Assembly (NCBI RefSeq): GCF_024345795.1
Contig: NZ_JAGQBU010000003.1
Location: 1 to 64,000, forward strand
Source: Synechococcus sp. J7-Johnson
Lineage (GTDB): Bacteria; Cyanobacteriota; Cyanobacteriia; PCC-6307; Cyanobiaceae
DNA: 64,000 nucleotides
Reading direction: 5' to 3'
How positions within the stretch are numbered: position 1 is the stretch's first letter; each line of letters opens with the position of its first letter. The position numbers and the translations under genes are program-made. Shown piece after piece: positions 7,243 through 16,214 of this stretch. The notes beneath the pieces are model-generated. The model was not told where the DNA came from, searched no databases, and was given only the letters and a program-made list of their open reading frames with translations.

Positions 7243-8154
7243 CTAGGGGTTGAGTTCCGTAGCCCCGAACAGGTGGCCGGGCAGGGGGCGGCAGTGGCTG
7301 AGGCCCTCGATCAGCGCCGCCTGCAGGCCAGGTGTGCAGGCGATTAGCCGGCCCTCGGCCAGGGAGGCGAGACCCCCGTCGTAGCGGCTGACCACACCGC
7401 CCGCCTGCTCCACGAGCACCACTCCTGCGGCCAGGTCCCATGGGGAGAGGCCCCGCTCCCAGTAGCCATCGAGCCGGCCGGCGGCCACAAAGGCCAGATC
7501 CACCGCCGCCGCCCCGCCGCGGCGTACCCCGCGGGTGCGGTGGGTGAACCAGCAGAACTCGCTGTAGTTGGTGTCCGGCTGGCTCTGGCGGTCGTAGGCG
7601 AAGCCTGTCACCAGGAGAGAGGCAGCGAGGTCGCTGCAGCCACTCACCTGCAGCGGACGGTCGTTGCACCAGGCCCCCAGCCCTGGGGCGGCCCAGTAGA
7701 GCTCCTCGAGGACCGGCACGCTGATGGCTCCCAGTAACGGAGCGCCCTTCCAGGTGAGTCCGATCGAGGTGGCGAAGAAGGGATAGCCGTGGGCGTAGTT
7801 GGTGGTGCCATCGAGGGGATCCACGCACCATTCCAGATCCGATCCGGTGCTGCGCCGTCCGCTTTCCTCCGCCAGTACCCCCAGCTGCGGTGTGCGGGCT
7901 TCGAGCACGGCCAGCACCGCCTGCTCCGCCGCCAAATCGGCCTCTGTGACCAGATCGCCGGCACGACCCTTTTCGCGGATTGATTCCAGCTGGCCGAAGT
8001 GTTGGGCCAGCACATGGGCACCGGCTGAGGCGGCCTCCCGGGCCACCTCAGCCAGCTGCTCGAGCTCGGAGCGCTCGAGGGCCGAATCGAGCAGGGCCTG
8101 CCCAGAAAGGCTTTGCACGGGCTGGGGAGAGGTAGGTGGGGCGGAGGTCATCAT
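7243..8154 (-). CDS. Inositol monophosphatase family protein
   Basis: This 303-residue Mg-dependent phosphatase of the IMPase/FBPase superfamily has the metal-binding motifs EE near residue 96 (LAEESGR), DPLDGTTNYAH beginning at Asp112, and the C-terminal WDLAAG. The substrate could be inositol phosphate, histidinol phosphate or another sugar phosphate; its position beside hisZ makes histidinol-phosphatase activity worth considering, but this is only context. Its start overlaps the last codon of the upstream 2Fe-2S ferredoxin gene by 4 bp, so the two are translationally coupled. Two ATG codons in a row make the exact start uncertain by one residue. Confidence 0.9.
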   Translation of the reverse strand: MMTSAPPTSPQPVQSLSGQALLDSALERSELEQLAEVAREAASAGAHVLAQHFGQLESIREKGRAGDLVTEADLAAEQAVLAVLEARTPQLGVLAEESGRRSTGSDLEWCVDPLDGTTNYAHGYPFFATSIGLTWKGAPLLGAISVPVLEELYWAAPGLGAWCNDRPLQVSGCSDLAASLLVTGFAYDRQSQPDTNYSEFCWFTHRTRGVRRGGAAAVDLAFVAAGRLDGYWERGLSPWDLAAGVVLVEQAGGVVSRYDGGLASLAEGRLIACTPGLQAALIEGLSHCRPLPGHLFGATELNP

Positions 8155-8519
8155 TCCTCCTCAAGGGGCAGGCCGGGCGTCACCCGTCCCCGGCCGAAGT
8201 AGCGGCCGAACTGAAGCTCGTAGACCTCGTCCTCGTCCTGGGTTTCCACCTCCAGAGGGCCGGTGGCCCTGGCCACGCAGAGCAGGCCATAGCCCTGCCG
8301 GCGCAGATCCTGGGACAGCCCCAGGGCTTCCTGCTGATCGATCTCACCGGCGATCACCCGCACGGCACAGGTGGTGCAGCAGCCGTTGCGGCAGCTGAAC
8401 GGCAGAGGTTGCCCCTGGGCTTCGAAACTGCGCAGGATGTACTCCCCTTCAGGGACCTCCAATCGGATCACCTGTTGTTCCTGCCTCCAGTGCACCGTGA
8501 TCGGAAAGGTTCGTGTCAT
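8151..8519 (-). CDS. Plant-type 2Fe-2S ferredoxin
   Basis: The 122-residue ferredoxin has ligands Cys43, Cys48, Cys51 and Cys81 (CRNGCCTTC and LLCVAR). Compared with photosynthetic PetF (about 97 residues), it has a different C-terminal tail rich in acidic and aromatic residues (QDEDEVYELQFGRYFGRG). It is therefore probably one of the low-abundance ferredoxin paralogues of cyanobacteria rather than the main PSI acceptor. It overlaps the following phosphatase gene by 4 bp, and tRNA-Ser lies divergently upstream. Confidence 0.9.
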   Translation of the reverse strand: MTRTFPITVHWRQEQQVIRLEVPEGEYILRSFEAQGQPLPFSCRNGCCTTCAVRVIAGEIDQQEALGLSQDLRRQGYGLLCVARATGPLEVETQDEDEVYELQFGRYFGRGRVTPGLPLEEE

Positions 8520-8580
8520 CGGCTAGGCCTTGAGCCATGGGGCTGACTGCTACATTGCCATCTGCCCCATGACAGCCCCT

Positions 8581-8667
8581 GGAGAGGTGGCCGAGTGGTC
8601 GAAGGCGCAGCACTGGAAATGCTGTATAGGGGCAACTCTATCGAGGGTTCGAATCCCTCCCTCTCCG
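8581..8667 (+). tRNA. tRNA-Ser (anticodon GGA)
   Basis: The acceptor arm GGAGAGG (8581-8587) pairs with CCTCTCC (8660-8666). The anticodon stem CAGCA/TGCTG encloses the loop CTGGAAA with anticodon GGA, which reads serine UCC/UCU codons. A long variable arm, as expected of a class II tRNA, and the T-loop GGTTCGAATCC follow. Total length is 87 nt and the CCA end is not encoded. Confidence 0.97.
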
Positions 8668-8680
8668 CTTCCAACGAAAA

Positions 8681-8707
8681 AGCCGGCTCTCGCAGCCGGC
8701 TTTTTTT
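8681..8707. terminator. Rho-independent terminator, probably bidirectional
   Basis: AGCCGGCT (8681-8688), loop CTCGC, AGCCGGCT (8694-8701), then a run of seven T. A run of A precedes the stem on the plus strand, so it can terminate both tRNA-Ser from the left and pstB from the right. Confidence 0.92.
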
Positions 8708-8783
8708 ATGGGCGAATTCGCTGTAGAGCCCGAGTGAATGGGACTGAGCCCGGTATGGCTGGACCATCAGGGGTTGGTTGACT

Positions 8784-9602
8784 TCAGCCGAAGCGACCGG
8801 TGACGTAGTCCTGGGTGGCCTGCTGCACCGGGGAGTTGAAGATACGCTCAGTGTCGTTGAACTCCACCAGGTAACCGATCTTGCCGCTGCCGCCTTCCAC
8901 CGCCTCAGCATTGAAGAAGGCGGTGTAATCCGAAACCCGCACCGCCTGCTGCATGTTGTGGGTCACGATCACGATGGTAAAGCTCTTCTTGAGCTCATGC
9001 ATCATCTCCTCGATCTTGAGGGTGGAGATCGGATCGAGAGCCGAGCAGGGTTCATCCATCAGGATCACTTCCGGTTCAACGGCGATGGCACGGGCGATGC
9101 AGAGCCGCTGCTGCTGGCCACCTGAGAGTGCATTGCCACTCTCCTTGAGTTTGTCCTTGGTTTCATCCCAGATGGCGGCCTTCCGCAGGGAGCGCTCCAC
9201 CAGCTCATCCATGTCGCCTTTGTAGCCGTTGATCCGGGCACCGAAGGCGATGTTTTCGTAGATGCTCTTGGGGAAGGGGTTGGGCTTCTGGAACACCATG
9301 CCGATGCGCCGCCGCACCTCCACAGGATCCACCTCGCGGGCATACATGTCCTGCCCATCAAACACCACGCGACCGCGCAGGCTGCAGCCCTCGATCAGAT
9401 CGTTCATGCGGTTGAGGGCCCGAAGAACGGTTGATTTGCCGCAGCCGGAAGGGCCGATGAAGGCAGTCACCTTGTTGCGGGGAATGTCCATGTAGACATC
9501 CCGCACGGCTTCAAAGCTGCCGTAACTGATGGTGACGTTCTCCAGGCTGAGGCAACTGGGCAGGGTGGAGCTGGTGCTGGCTGGCTTCAGGGTGCTGGTC
9601 AT
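8784..9602 (-). CDS. pstB: Phosphate ABC transporter ATP-binding protein PstB
   Basis: This 272-residue ATPase of the high-affinity phosphate importer acts at the inner face of the plasma membrane with PstC and PstA. Visible motifs are Walker [10 protein letters not shown] (residues 50-58), the ABC signature LSGGQQQ (159-165), Walker B VILMDEP (179-185) and the switch His in [10 protein letters not shown]. It is last in the order pstC-pstA-pstB, 41 bp after pstA, and is followed by a terminator. The binding protein pstS is not in this window. Confidence 0.97.
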   Translation of the reverse strand: MTSTLKPASTSSTLPSCLSLENVTISYGSFEAVRDVYMDIPRNKVTAFIGPSGCGKSTVLRALNRMNDLIEGCSLRGRVVFDGQDMYAREVDPVEVRRRIGMVFQKPNPFPKSIYENIAFGARINGYKGDMDELVERSLRKAAIWDETKDKLKESGNALSGGQQQRLCIARAIAVEPEVILMDEPCSALDPISTLKIEEMMHELKKSFTIVIVTHNMQQAVRVSDYTAFFNAEAVEGGSGKIGYLVEFNDTERIFNSPVQQATQDYVTGRFG

Positions 9603-9643
9603 GGCTGGTTGGGGGGTGGTGGGCAGATCCGGGCGGAGGATGG

Positions 9644-10537
9644 CTAGCTGGAGGCGAACCTGCGAATGAAGCGGGCCAGGAGATTGGCCCCAAGAATCAG
9701 CATCACAAGCACGAACGAGGCGGCCCAGGCCAAAGAGTTCTGGGCTTCGTAGGGCATGATCGCGAAGTTGAAGATCAACACCGACATCGACGCGATCGGG
9801 TTGAACAGTCCCTCCGGCCAGAAGGGCGAAAACAGAGCTGTGAAGATCAGGGGTGCTGTTTCACCGGCGGCTCTGGCGATGGCCAGCACCACCCCGGTGG
9901 CGATCGGAGTGAATGCGCTGGGCAGTGTGATCCTGGTGATCGTCACGAACTTCGATGCACCAACTCCAATGGCTCCCCAACTGAGTTCCTGCGGCACCAG
10001 CTTGAGGGCTTCATCTGTGGTTTTGATCACTGTGGGCAGCATCAGCACCGCCAGAGCCATGCCTCCGGCCATGGCGGAATAGGACTGACCGAAAAAGACC
10101 CTTGTGGCCACGATCGCGCTGTAGACGAACACGCCGCAGATGATCGATGGCACCCCGGCCAGGATGTCGTTACCGACGCGGATGAACTGGGCGAACCAGC
10201 CGCTGCTGGAGTACTCGGCAAGGAAAATCCCTCCGCCCACGCCCACGGGAATGGCGATCAGGGAGGCCACCAGTGTCACCACAAAGGTGCCGATGATGGC
10301 GTTGGCGATGCCGCCTCCCTCAAGACCAGGAGCCGGTGGGAGTTGGGTGAACAGGCTTACACTGATCAGCTTGCCCCCCTGGATCAGCACATAGACCAAC
10401 ACCAGTAGAAGGGGCATAACCGCGATCAGGCTGAATAGCGCGGCGATCGAGGTGAAGATCTTGTCGGTGCGGTTGCGCTTCAGCTGCGGATTGAAGTGGA
10501 GCGAGCGCGACGGTAGAGCCGGAGTGGCAAGGGTCAT
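9644..10537 (-). CDS. pstA: Phosphate ABC transporter permease PstA
   Basis: This 297-residue permease has six hydrophobic segments, beginning with [20 protein letters not shown]. The cytoplasmic coupling region [20 protein letters not shown] is the EAA-type loop that contacts PstB. It lies 10 bp downstream of pstC and is surely cotranscribed with it. Confidence 0.96.
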   Translation of the reverse strand: MTLATPALPSRSLHFNPQLKRNRTDKIFTSIAALFSLIAVMPLLLVLVYVLIQGGKLISVSLFTQLPPAPGLEGGGIANAIIGTFVVTLVASLIAIPVGVGGGIFLAEYSSSGWFAQFIRVGNDILAGVPSIICGVFVYSAIVATRVFFGQSYSAMAGGMALAVLMLPTVIKTTDEALKLVPQELSWGAIGVGASKFVTITRITLPSAFTPIATGVVLAIARAAGETAPLIFTALFSPFWPEGLFNPIASMSVLIFNFAIMPYEAQNSLAWAASFVLVMLILGANLLARFIRRFASS

Positions 10538-10547
10538 GGTGAGCTGC

Positions 10548-11510
10548 TCAGTTGTATTTCAGGCTGAACTTGCCGACGATCCATTGGGCGAGGATGTTCA
10601 CAGCAAAGGTGAGGACCATCAGAATCAGAGCTGCGTAGAGCAGGGCCGATACCTGGATCCCATCGGCCTCACCGAACTGGTTTGCGAGCATGGCGGAGAT
10701 GGTGTTCCCCGGTGCCAGCAGCGACCAGCTGAAGTTGGTCGAATTACCGATGATCATGGTCACGGCCATGGTTTCACCCATGGCACGGCCCAGAGCCAGC
10801 ATCACTCCACCGATGATCGAGGAGATGGCAGCGGGCAGGATCACGTTGAAGATGGCGATCCAGCGGGTGCTGCCCACGCCGTAGGCCCCCTGTCGCAGTT
10901 CCATCGGGACCTGGTTGAGAGCATCCCGGGATATGGCGGTCATGATCGGCAGGATCATCACGACGAGGATCAACACGGCCGGCGCCATGCCTGGTCCCTG
11001 GGGGGGGCTTGAGAACAGAGGAAACCAGCCGAGGCTCTGGTACAGGAATTGAAGGAACGGTCTGAGCAGGGGCTCCATCACGAAGATGGCCCACAGGCCA
11101 AGCACCACCGAAGGGATCGCTGCAAGCAGTTCCACCATCATCCCGATCACCTCGCGCAGGTTGCGCGGAATCAGGTTCTCGGTGATGAAGATCGCCGTGC
11201 CCAGTGAAATCGGCACGGCGATGAGCAAGGCCAACAGCGAAGATACGAGTGTGCCGTATATGGCGGTGAAGGCTCCGTATTGGCTGTTGACCGGATCCCA
11301 GCCTGAGGTGACAAGGAAGGACAGTCCGAAGCTGGCCATCGCCTCCTGGGCTCCGTTGAACACCGTCAGGAAGATGCAGAGCAGCACCACTGCCACCAGG
11401 GACGCCAGCACGATCGTGAGCAGCTTGAATCCGACGTCGATGGTGCGCTCGGACCTGGGGCGGTTGCGCAGTGTGAACTGATCCTCGCCCGATTCAGATC
11501 GGATCACCAT
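10548..11510 (-). CDS. pstC: Phosphate ABC transporter permease PstC
   Basis: I chose the ATG at 11510 (MVIRSESGEDQFTLRNRPRS) rather than the upstream in-frame start at 11591, because the extra 27 residues look like translated leader and family members start near here. This gives 320 residues with six membrane spans and the coupling loop ALNQVPMELRQGAYGVGSTR. It is the first gene of the pst operon, divergent from dnaK, with 185 bp between the starts. Phosphate control is expected from the family, but I could not identify a convincing Pho box. Confidence 0.95.
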   Translation of the reverse strand: MVIRSESGEDQFTLRNRPRSERTIDVGFKLLTIVLASLVAVVLLCIFLTVFNGAQEAMASFGLSFLVTSGWDPVNSQYGAFTAIYGTLVSSLLALLIAVPISLGTAIFITENLIPRNLREVIGMMVELLAAIPSVVLGLWAIFVMEPLLRPFLQFLYQSLGWFPLFSSPPQGPGMAPAVLILVVMILPIMTAISRDALNQVPMELRQGAYGVGSTRWIAIFNVILPAAISSIIGGVMLALGRAMGETMAVTMIIGNSTNFSWSLLAPGNTISAMLANQFGEADGIQVSALLYAALILMVLTFAVNILAQWIVGKFSLKYN

Positions 11511-11695
11511 GTAGCTACGTAAGAGAAGACGAGTTGCCCGCAATGGCCAACCACCTGTTGAACTTAGGTTGCAATCCAGGCCCGCGACCACTAAGAACGC
11601 CTTAACGCCGTCCCGTCGTCAGCGTCTGTGGGCGCCGCCACCGCTCAGGCTTCTGGCCAGGAAGCCGGTAGTTTGGGGCTTCGCTTTGGGGATGC

Positions 11696-13870
11696 ATGGG
11701 CCGGATCGTGGGCATTGACCTGGGCACCACCAACTCGGTGGTGGCGGTTCTGGAGGGCGGTCGACCCCAGGTGATCGCCAATGCCGAAGGGGGCCGCACC
11801 ACACCCTCGGTGGTGGGCTTCAGCCGTGATCAGGAGCTGCTGGTCGGTCAGCTCGCCCGCCGCCAGCTGGTGCTCAACCCCCGCAACACCTTTGCCAACC
11901 TCAAGCGCTTCGTCGGCCGCAGCTGGGATGAACTCGACGACGGCAGCCTGGCAGTGCCCTACACGGTGCGGGCCAACGACCAGGGCAATGTGCGCATCGT
12001 CTGCCCCATCACCGAGCGGGAATATGCGCCGGAGGAGTTGCTGGCCAGCATCCTGCGCAAACTTGTTGACGACGCCGCCACTTATCTGGGCGAAGCGGTG
12101 GAAGCGGCGGTGATCACCGTGCCGGCCTACTTCAATGATGCCCAGCGCCAGGCCACCCGAGATGCCGGCCGCCTGGCGGGACTCACGGTCGAGCGGATCT
12201 TGAACGAGCCCACAGCCGCGGCTCTGGCGTACGGCTTCGACCGCAGTGCCGTCAAGCGGGTGCTGGTGTTCGATCTGGGCGGCGGCACGTTCGATGTGTC
12301 GGTGCTGCGCATCGCCAATGGTGTTTTCGATGTGAAGGCCACCAGCGGTGACACCCAGCTGGGCGGTAACGACTGGGATCTGCGCATTGTCGACTGGCTG
12401 GCGGAGGCTTTCGAGGCCCGTCATCAGATTGATCTGCGCCGGGATCGCCAGGCCCTGCAGCGGCTTAGCGAGGCAGCAGAAAAGGCCAAGCAGGAGCTCT
12501 CCGGCGTCACCACCACCCCGATCTCGCTGCCGTTCATCGCCACCGGCCCAGATGGCCCCCTGCACATCGAGACCAGCCTGGAGCGGCGCACCTTCGAGTC
12601 CCTCTGCCCCGACCTGCTCGATCGTCTGCTGCGTCCTGTGCAACGGGCTCTGCGTGATTCCGGTCTCACGGCCGATGACATCGACGATGTGGTGCTGGTG
12701 GGCGGCAGCACCCGCATGCCGATGGTTCAGGAGATGGTGCGCACACTGATTCCGCGCGAACCCTGCCAGTCGGTCAATCCCGATGAGGTGGTGGCCATCG
12801 GTGCGGCGGTCCAGGCCGGCATCCTCACGGGTGATCTGCGCGATCTGATGCTCAACGACGTCACCCCCCTCTCACTAGGCCTGGAGACGATCGGCGGGGT
12901 GATGAAGGTGCTGATCCCCCGCAACACCGCAATTCCCGTGCGCCGCTCGGATGTGTTCAGCACCTCCGAGGCCAACCAGTCGGCTGTGGAGATCCATGTG
13001 CTCCAGGGGGAGCGCCAGATGGCCACGGACAACAAATCGCTGGGGCGCTTCCGGCTCTCTGGCATTCCACCTGCTCCCCGGGGTGTGCCCCAGGTGCAGG
13101 TGTCACTCGACATCGATGCCAACGGCCTGCTGCAGGTGTCAGCCACCGACCGCACCACCGGACGACAGCAGAGCGTCAGCATTCAGGGGGGCTCCAACCT
13201 CAGTGAACAGGAGATTCAGGCGCTGCTGGAGGAGGCTCAGCGCAAGTCCGCTGAGGACCGGCGCAAGCGGGTGGCGGTGGATCGGCTCAACCGGGCCCAG
13301 ACCCTGGTGGCCCAGGCGGAGCGTCGCCTGCGGGATGCCGCCCTCGAGCTCGGTCCCTATGGAGCGGAGCGGCAGCAGCGTTCCGTGGAGATGGCCCTGC
13401 GCGAGGTGCAGGTGCTGCTCGATGACGCCGATCCGGCTGAACTCGACCTGGCTGTAAGCCAGTTGCAGGAGGCTCTCTACGGTCTCAACCGCCGTCTGAT
13501 CAGCGAACGCAAGACCGAATCAGGACCCCTCCAGGGCCTCAAAAACACCCTGGGCTCGATCAAGGACGACCTGTTCTCCGATGAGGACGACTGGGACGAC
13601 TGGGACCGCTCCCGGCCCGGACCCTCCGAGCGCTGGGGAGGGGATCCCTGGGCACCACCATCCCGTTACGGCGGCAACCAGGACGATGGCTATTCCTCGT
13701 ATCAGACTCCTCGGCTGGAGCGCTCCAGGCTTGAGCCCGCTCCTCCAGACTCCCCGCGGGCTGATCGCTATGAACCGGCCGCCGGTCCGGCACCGTCCCG
13801 CCGCAGCGGCGACTGGCCCTCGGAGGGGCGCAGACGTCCCAGGGCCGACGATCCCTGGGCTGAGGACTGA
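11696..13870 (+). CDS. dnaK: DnaK-family (Hsp70) chaperone with disordered tail
   Basis: The 724-residue chaperone begins MGRIVGIDLGTTNSVVAVLE. The nucleotide-binding domain has the phosphate motif DLGGGTFDVS (near residue 192) and VLVGGSTRMPMVQ. The substrate-binding domain follows from about residue 390. Past about residue 610 it carries a long hydrophilic tail rich in Asp, Trp, Pro, Arg and Ser (EDDWDDWDRSRPGPSERWGG) that replaces the EEVD-like end of ordinary DnaK. Cyanobacteria have several DnaK paralogues; the tail and the adjacent dnaJ gene 6 bp downstream suggest a specialised one rather than the main stress DnaK. Which paralogue number applies would need a phylogeny. Confidence 0.93.
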   Translation: MGRIVGIDLGTTNSVVAVLEGGRPQVIANAEGGRTTPSVVGFSRDQELLVGQLARRQLVLNPRNTFANLKRFVGRSWDELDDGSLAVPYTVRANDQGNVRIVCPITEREYAPEELLASILRKLVDDAATYLGEAVEAAVITVPAYFNDAQRQATRDAGRLAGLTVERILNEPTAAALAYGFDRSAVKRVLVFDLGGGTFDVSVLRIANGVFDVKATSGDTQLGGNDWDLRIVDWLAEAFEARHQIDLRRDRQALQRLSEAAEKAKQELSGVTTTPISLPFIATGPDGPLHIETSLERRTFESLCPDLLDRLLRPVQRALRDSGLTADDIDDVVLVGGSTRMPMVQEMVRTLIPREPCQSVNPDEVVAIGAAVQAGILTGDLRDLMLNDVTPLSLGLETIGGVMKVLIPRNTAIPVRRSDVFSTSEANQSAVEIHVLQGERQMATDNKSLGRFRLSGIPPAPRGVPQVQVSLDIDANGLLQVSATDRTTGRQQSVSIQGGSNLSEQEIQALLEEAQRKSAEDRRKRVAVDRLNRAQTLVAQAERRLRDAALELGPYGAERQQRSVEMALREVQVLLDDADPAELDLAVSQLQEALYGLNRRLISERKTESGPLQGLKNTLGSIKDDLFSDEDDWDDWDRSRPGPSERWGGDPWAPPSRYGGNQDDGYSSYQTPRLERSRLEPAPPDSPRADRYEPAAGPAPSRRSGDWPSEGRRRPRADDPWAED

Positions 13871-13875
13871 GGACA

Positions 13876-14817
13876 GTGAGCCGAAGCACCACCGCCACGG
13901 TCGGCGATGACCACTGGGCGGTCCTCGGGCTGAGCCCGGGGTCCGACGCCGCGGCTCTCAAGCGCGGCTTCCGCGCGCAGGCACGCCGTTGGCACCCGGA
14001 TCTCAACGGTAACGATCCCGTGGCCGAGGAGCGCTTCAAGCGGGTCAACGAGGCCTATGCCGTTCTCTCGGATCCACGCCGTCGCCAGGCCTGGGAATCG
14101 GGGCGGGATCCTGGCTCGCTGCGGGACGAGGCTGCCGATCCCTTCGCCACGGGCTTCCCCGATTTCAACGAATATCTCGAAGCGCTGTTCGGTCGCCAGT
14201 CACGCCCGGATCAACGCAGGCAGCCTGAGCCCGACCTTGAGCAGGAACGAGCCGAACCGTTCCGGCCACGGCAGGACCCGCGGGTCGAGGTGACCCACGC
14301 CCCGCCGCCGCCGTCGCCGGTTCAGGCCGCCAGCGACCTGGAGACGGTGGTTGATCTCAGCCCGGAGCAGGCCCTCGCCGGCACCCGGCTGGAGCTGGAG
14401 CTTCCCGGTGGCCTGGCGGTGGAGCTCTGGACACCTCCCCTGGCGGGTGATGGCTGGCGCCTGCGTCTGGCCGGTGTCGCACCGGGCGGGGCTGATCATT
14501 TCCTGCAGCTGCGGGTGCGGCGTCCCGATGGCCTGCGCATCGACGGCCTGCGGGTGCTCTACGACCTTGAGCTTTCGCCAGCTGAAGCGGCCCTTGGCTG
14601 CAAGGTGGTGGTGCCCACCCTGGAGGGTCGGGTGCAGCTCACGGTGCCCCCCTGCTCTTCCAGCGGTCGGCTGCTGCGCCTGAGGGGCCTTGGTCTCAGC
14701 CTGGAGGAGCGGCGGGGCGATCAGCTGGTGGAGCTGCGCATCGTCCTGCCTGAGCAGCTCAGCGACGCTGAAGCGGCGCTCTACAGACGGCTGGAGGAAT
14801 TGTCCAGCGATGGTTGA
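13876..14817 (+). CDS. DnaJ-type co-chaperone without zinc finger
   Basis: The GTG start at 13876 lies 5 bases after the dnaK stop and gives 313 residues. The J domain (about residues 12-75) has HPD in RRWHPDLNGNDP, which stimulates Hsp70 ATPase. A short spacer with PFATGFPDFNEYLEALFG follows, then the C-terminal client-binding domain (from about residue 155), which includes VVPTLEGRVQLTVPPCSSSG. There are no CxxCxGxG repeats, so this is a class B (CbpA-like) J protein. Its tight coupling to dnaK argues that the two work as a pair. Confidence 0.9.
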   Translation: MSRSTTATVGDDHWAVLGLSPGSDAAALKRGFRAQARRWHPDLNGNDPVAEERFKRVNEAYAVLSDPRRRQAWESGRDPGSLRDEAADPFATGFPDFNEYLEALFGRQSRPDQRRQPEPDLEQERAEPFRPRQDPRVEVTHAPPPPSPVQAASDLETVVDLSPEQALAGTRLELELPGGLAVELWTPPLAGDGWRLRLAGVAPGGADHFLQLRVRRPDGLRIDGLRVLYDLELSPAEAALGCKVVVPTLEGRVQLTVPPCSSSGRLLRLRGLGLSLEERRGDQLVELRIVLPEQLSDAEAALYRRLEELSSDG

Positions 14818-14878
14818 GAGGCCCTCCGCTGCAGGCCACAATCAATGGGACACTTAGCGGCTGGGATTGGTTCGCTTC

Positions 14879-15295
14879 ATGCCCGTCCATGTGCTGCTGT
14901 TCGAAGAGGGCACCGACAACGAAGGCATTCACTCCCTGGAGCTGAATGGCCGCACCGTGGTGCTGCTGTTCGAGGAACGGGACGATGCCGAGCGCTATGC
15001 GGGCCTGCTTGAGGCCCAGGATTTCCCTGTCCCCAGCGTGGAGGCGATTGAACGGGAGGAGATGGAGCTGTTCTGCGGCCAGGCTGGCTACGAAGCCCGC
15101 TTCGTGCCCTCCGGCTTCCTGCCCAGCTCCCCCGAGGAGCGCCTGCTGATCGCCCCGCCGGAGCGGAACATGGATCTGACCCACTGGAAGGACGAGCCCT
15201 CCCGTTCTGTCGCTCCCCAGGACAGCGGCGACGGGAGCAGCCCCGAACGTGCCGAGCTCGAAGCCTTCCGCCGTCGCCTGGAGGGCTTGCTGTGA
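14879..15295 (+). CDS. DUF3110 domain protein
   Basis: I chose the ATG at 14879 (MPVHVLLFEEGTDNEGIHSL); an in-frame TTG at 14867 would add four residues. The first 95 residues match the DUF3110 pattern of cyanobacteria and plastids (VLLFEE..TDNEGIHSLEL, VVLLFEERDDAERYAGLLE). The tail is variable and acidic to polar. The function is unknown. It follows the dnaK-dnaJ pair on the same strand, and its last codon overlaps the murQ start. Confidence 0.85.
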   Translation: MPVHVLLFEEGTDNEGIHSLELNGRTVVLLFEERDDAERYAGLLEAQDFPVPSVEAIEREEMELFCGQAGYEARFVPSGFLPSSPEERLLIAPPERNMDLTHWKDEPSRSVAPQDSGDGSSPERAELEAFRRRLEGLL

Positions 15296-16212
15296 CCTGT
15301 GCCGACCGTGGCCATCTGCTCACCGAGCAGGCCAACCCCGCCAGCGCCAGTCTCGACCAGCTCAGCTCCAGCGAACTTGTGGATCTCTTCTGCCGGGAAG
15401 ATGAGAAGGCGCTGCTGGCCATGGAGGCGGCGGCACCGGCCCTGGCCGAGGCGGTGGAGGCCATCAGCTCTCGCCTGCGCTCCGGCGGCCGGCTCTTCTA
15501 CCTCGGTGCCGGCACCTCCGGCCGCCTCGGCGTGCTCGATGCGGCCGAGTGTCCTCCCACCTTCTGCACACCACCGGAGCTTGTTCAGGGCGTGCTTGCC
15601 GGAGGCGCACCGGCCCTGTTGCGCAGTTCCGAAGGTCTCGAAGACTTGCGCGAAGCCGGCCGCCATGATCTGATCGAACGAGGTTTCTCTCCCGGCGACG
15701 CCCTGGTGGGTATCGCCGCCGGTGGCACCACCCCGTACGTGCTAGGCGGCCTGGAGCATGCCCGCGCCATCGGTGCCCTGGCGATCGCCATGGCCTGTGT
15801 GCCGAGCGAGCAGGCGCCGATGCCCTGCGCCATCGACATCCGGCTGGTCACCGGGGCGGAACTGCTCACAGGCTCCACCCGTCTCAAAGCCGGCACGGCC
15901 ACCAAAATGGCCCTCAACATCATCTCCACCGGGGTGATGGTGCGGCTGGGCAAGGTCTATGGCAACCGCATGGTGGATGTGGCCGTCACCAACAGCAAGC
16001 TGGAAGATCGCGCCCTGCGCATTCTCAAGGACCTGGCCGGGGTGGAGCGGGAGCAGGGTCCGGCGCTGCTTGCCGCCGCCGGCGGCTCGGTCAAACGGGC
16101 GCTGGTGATGGCAGCAGCCGGGCTGAGCGCCGAGCAGGCCGATGAGGCCCTGAGCGCCCACGACGGTCAGGTGAGGCAGGCCCTGGAGCAGCTCGGCGCT
16201 CAGCTGGTCTGA
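15292..16212 (+). CDS. murQ: N-acetylmuramic acid 6-phosphate etherase MurQ
   Basis: The 306-residue enzyme cleaves the lactyl ether of MurNAc-6-phosphate to give GlcNAc-6-phosphate and D-lactate, a step in cell-wall recycling. The SIS domain is visible as FYLGAGTSGRLGVLDAAECP with the downstream GIAAGGTTPY and LKAGTATKMALNIISTGVM. The GTG start overlaps the previous stop. The usual kinase partner (anmK) or a PTS transporter is not adjacent. The 3' end overlaps the convergent mtnP gene by 13 bp inside a small palindrome. Confidence 0.95.
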   Translation: MTCADRGHLLTEQANPASASLDQLSSSELVDLFCREDEKALLAMEAAAPALAEAVEAISSRLRSGGRLFYLGAGTSGRLGVLDAAECPPTFCTPPELVQGVLAGGAPALLRSSEGLEDLREAGRHDLIERGFSPGDALVGIAAGGTTPYVLGGLEHARAIGALAIAMACVPSEQAPMPCAIDIRLVTGAELLTGSTRLKAGTATKMALNIISTGVMVRLGKVYGNRMVDVAVTNSKLEDRALRILKDLAGVEREQGPALLAAAGGSVKRALVMAAAGLSAEQADEALSAHDGQVRQALEQLGAQLV

Positions 16213-16214
16213 GC
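16198..16214. repeat. Palindrome carrying both stops of murQ and mtnP
   Basis: GCTCAG (16198-16203), loop CTGGT, CTGAGC (16209-16214). The TCA in the left arm is the mtnP stop on the minus strand and the TGA in the right arm is the murQ stop. Confidence 0.5.

Noticed and set aside
7068-7253. Short plus-strand frames opposite the hisZ start
   Set aside because: They are antisense to hisZ and show no start signal or family.
11511-11695. Pho-box-like elements (CTTAACGC and CTAAGAAC) between pstC and dnaK
   Set aside because: The units match the cyanobacterial consensus poorly and the spacing is wrong, so I do not list a site.
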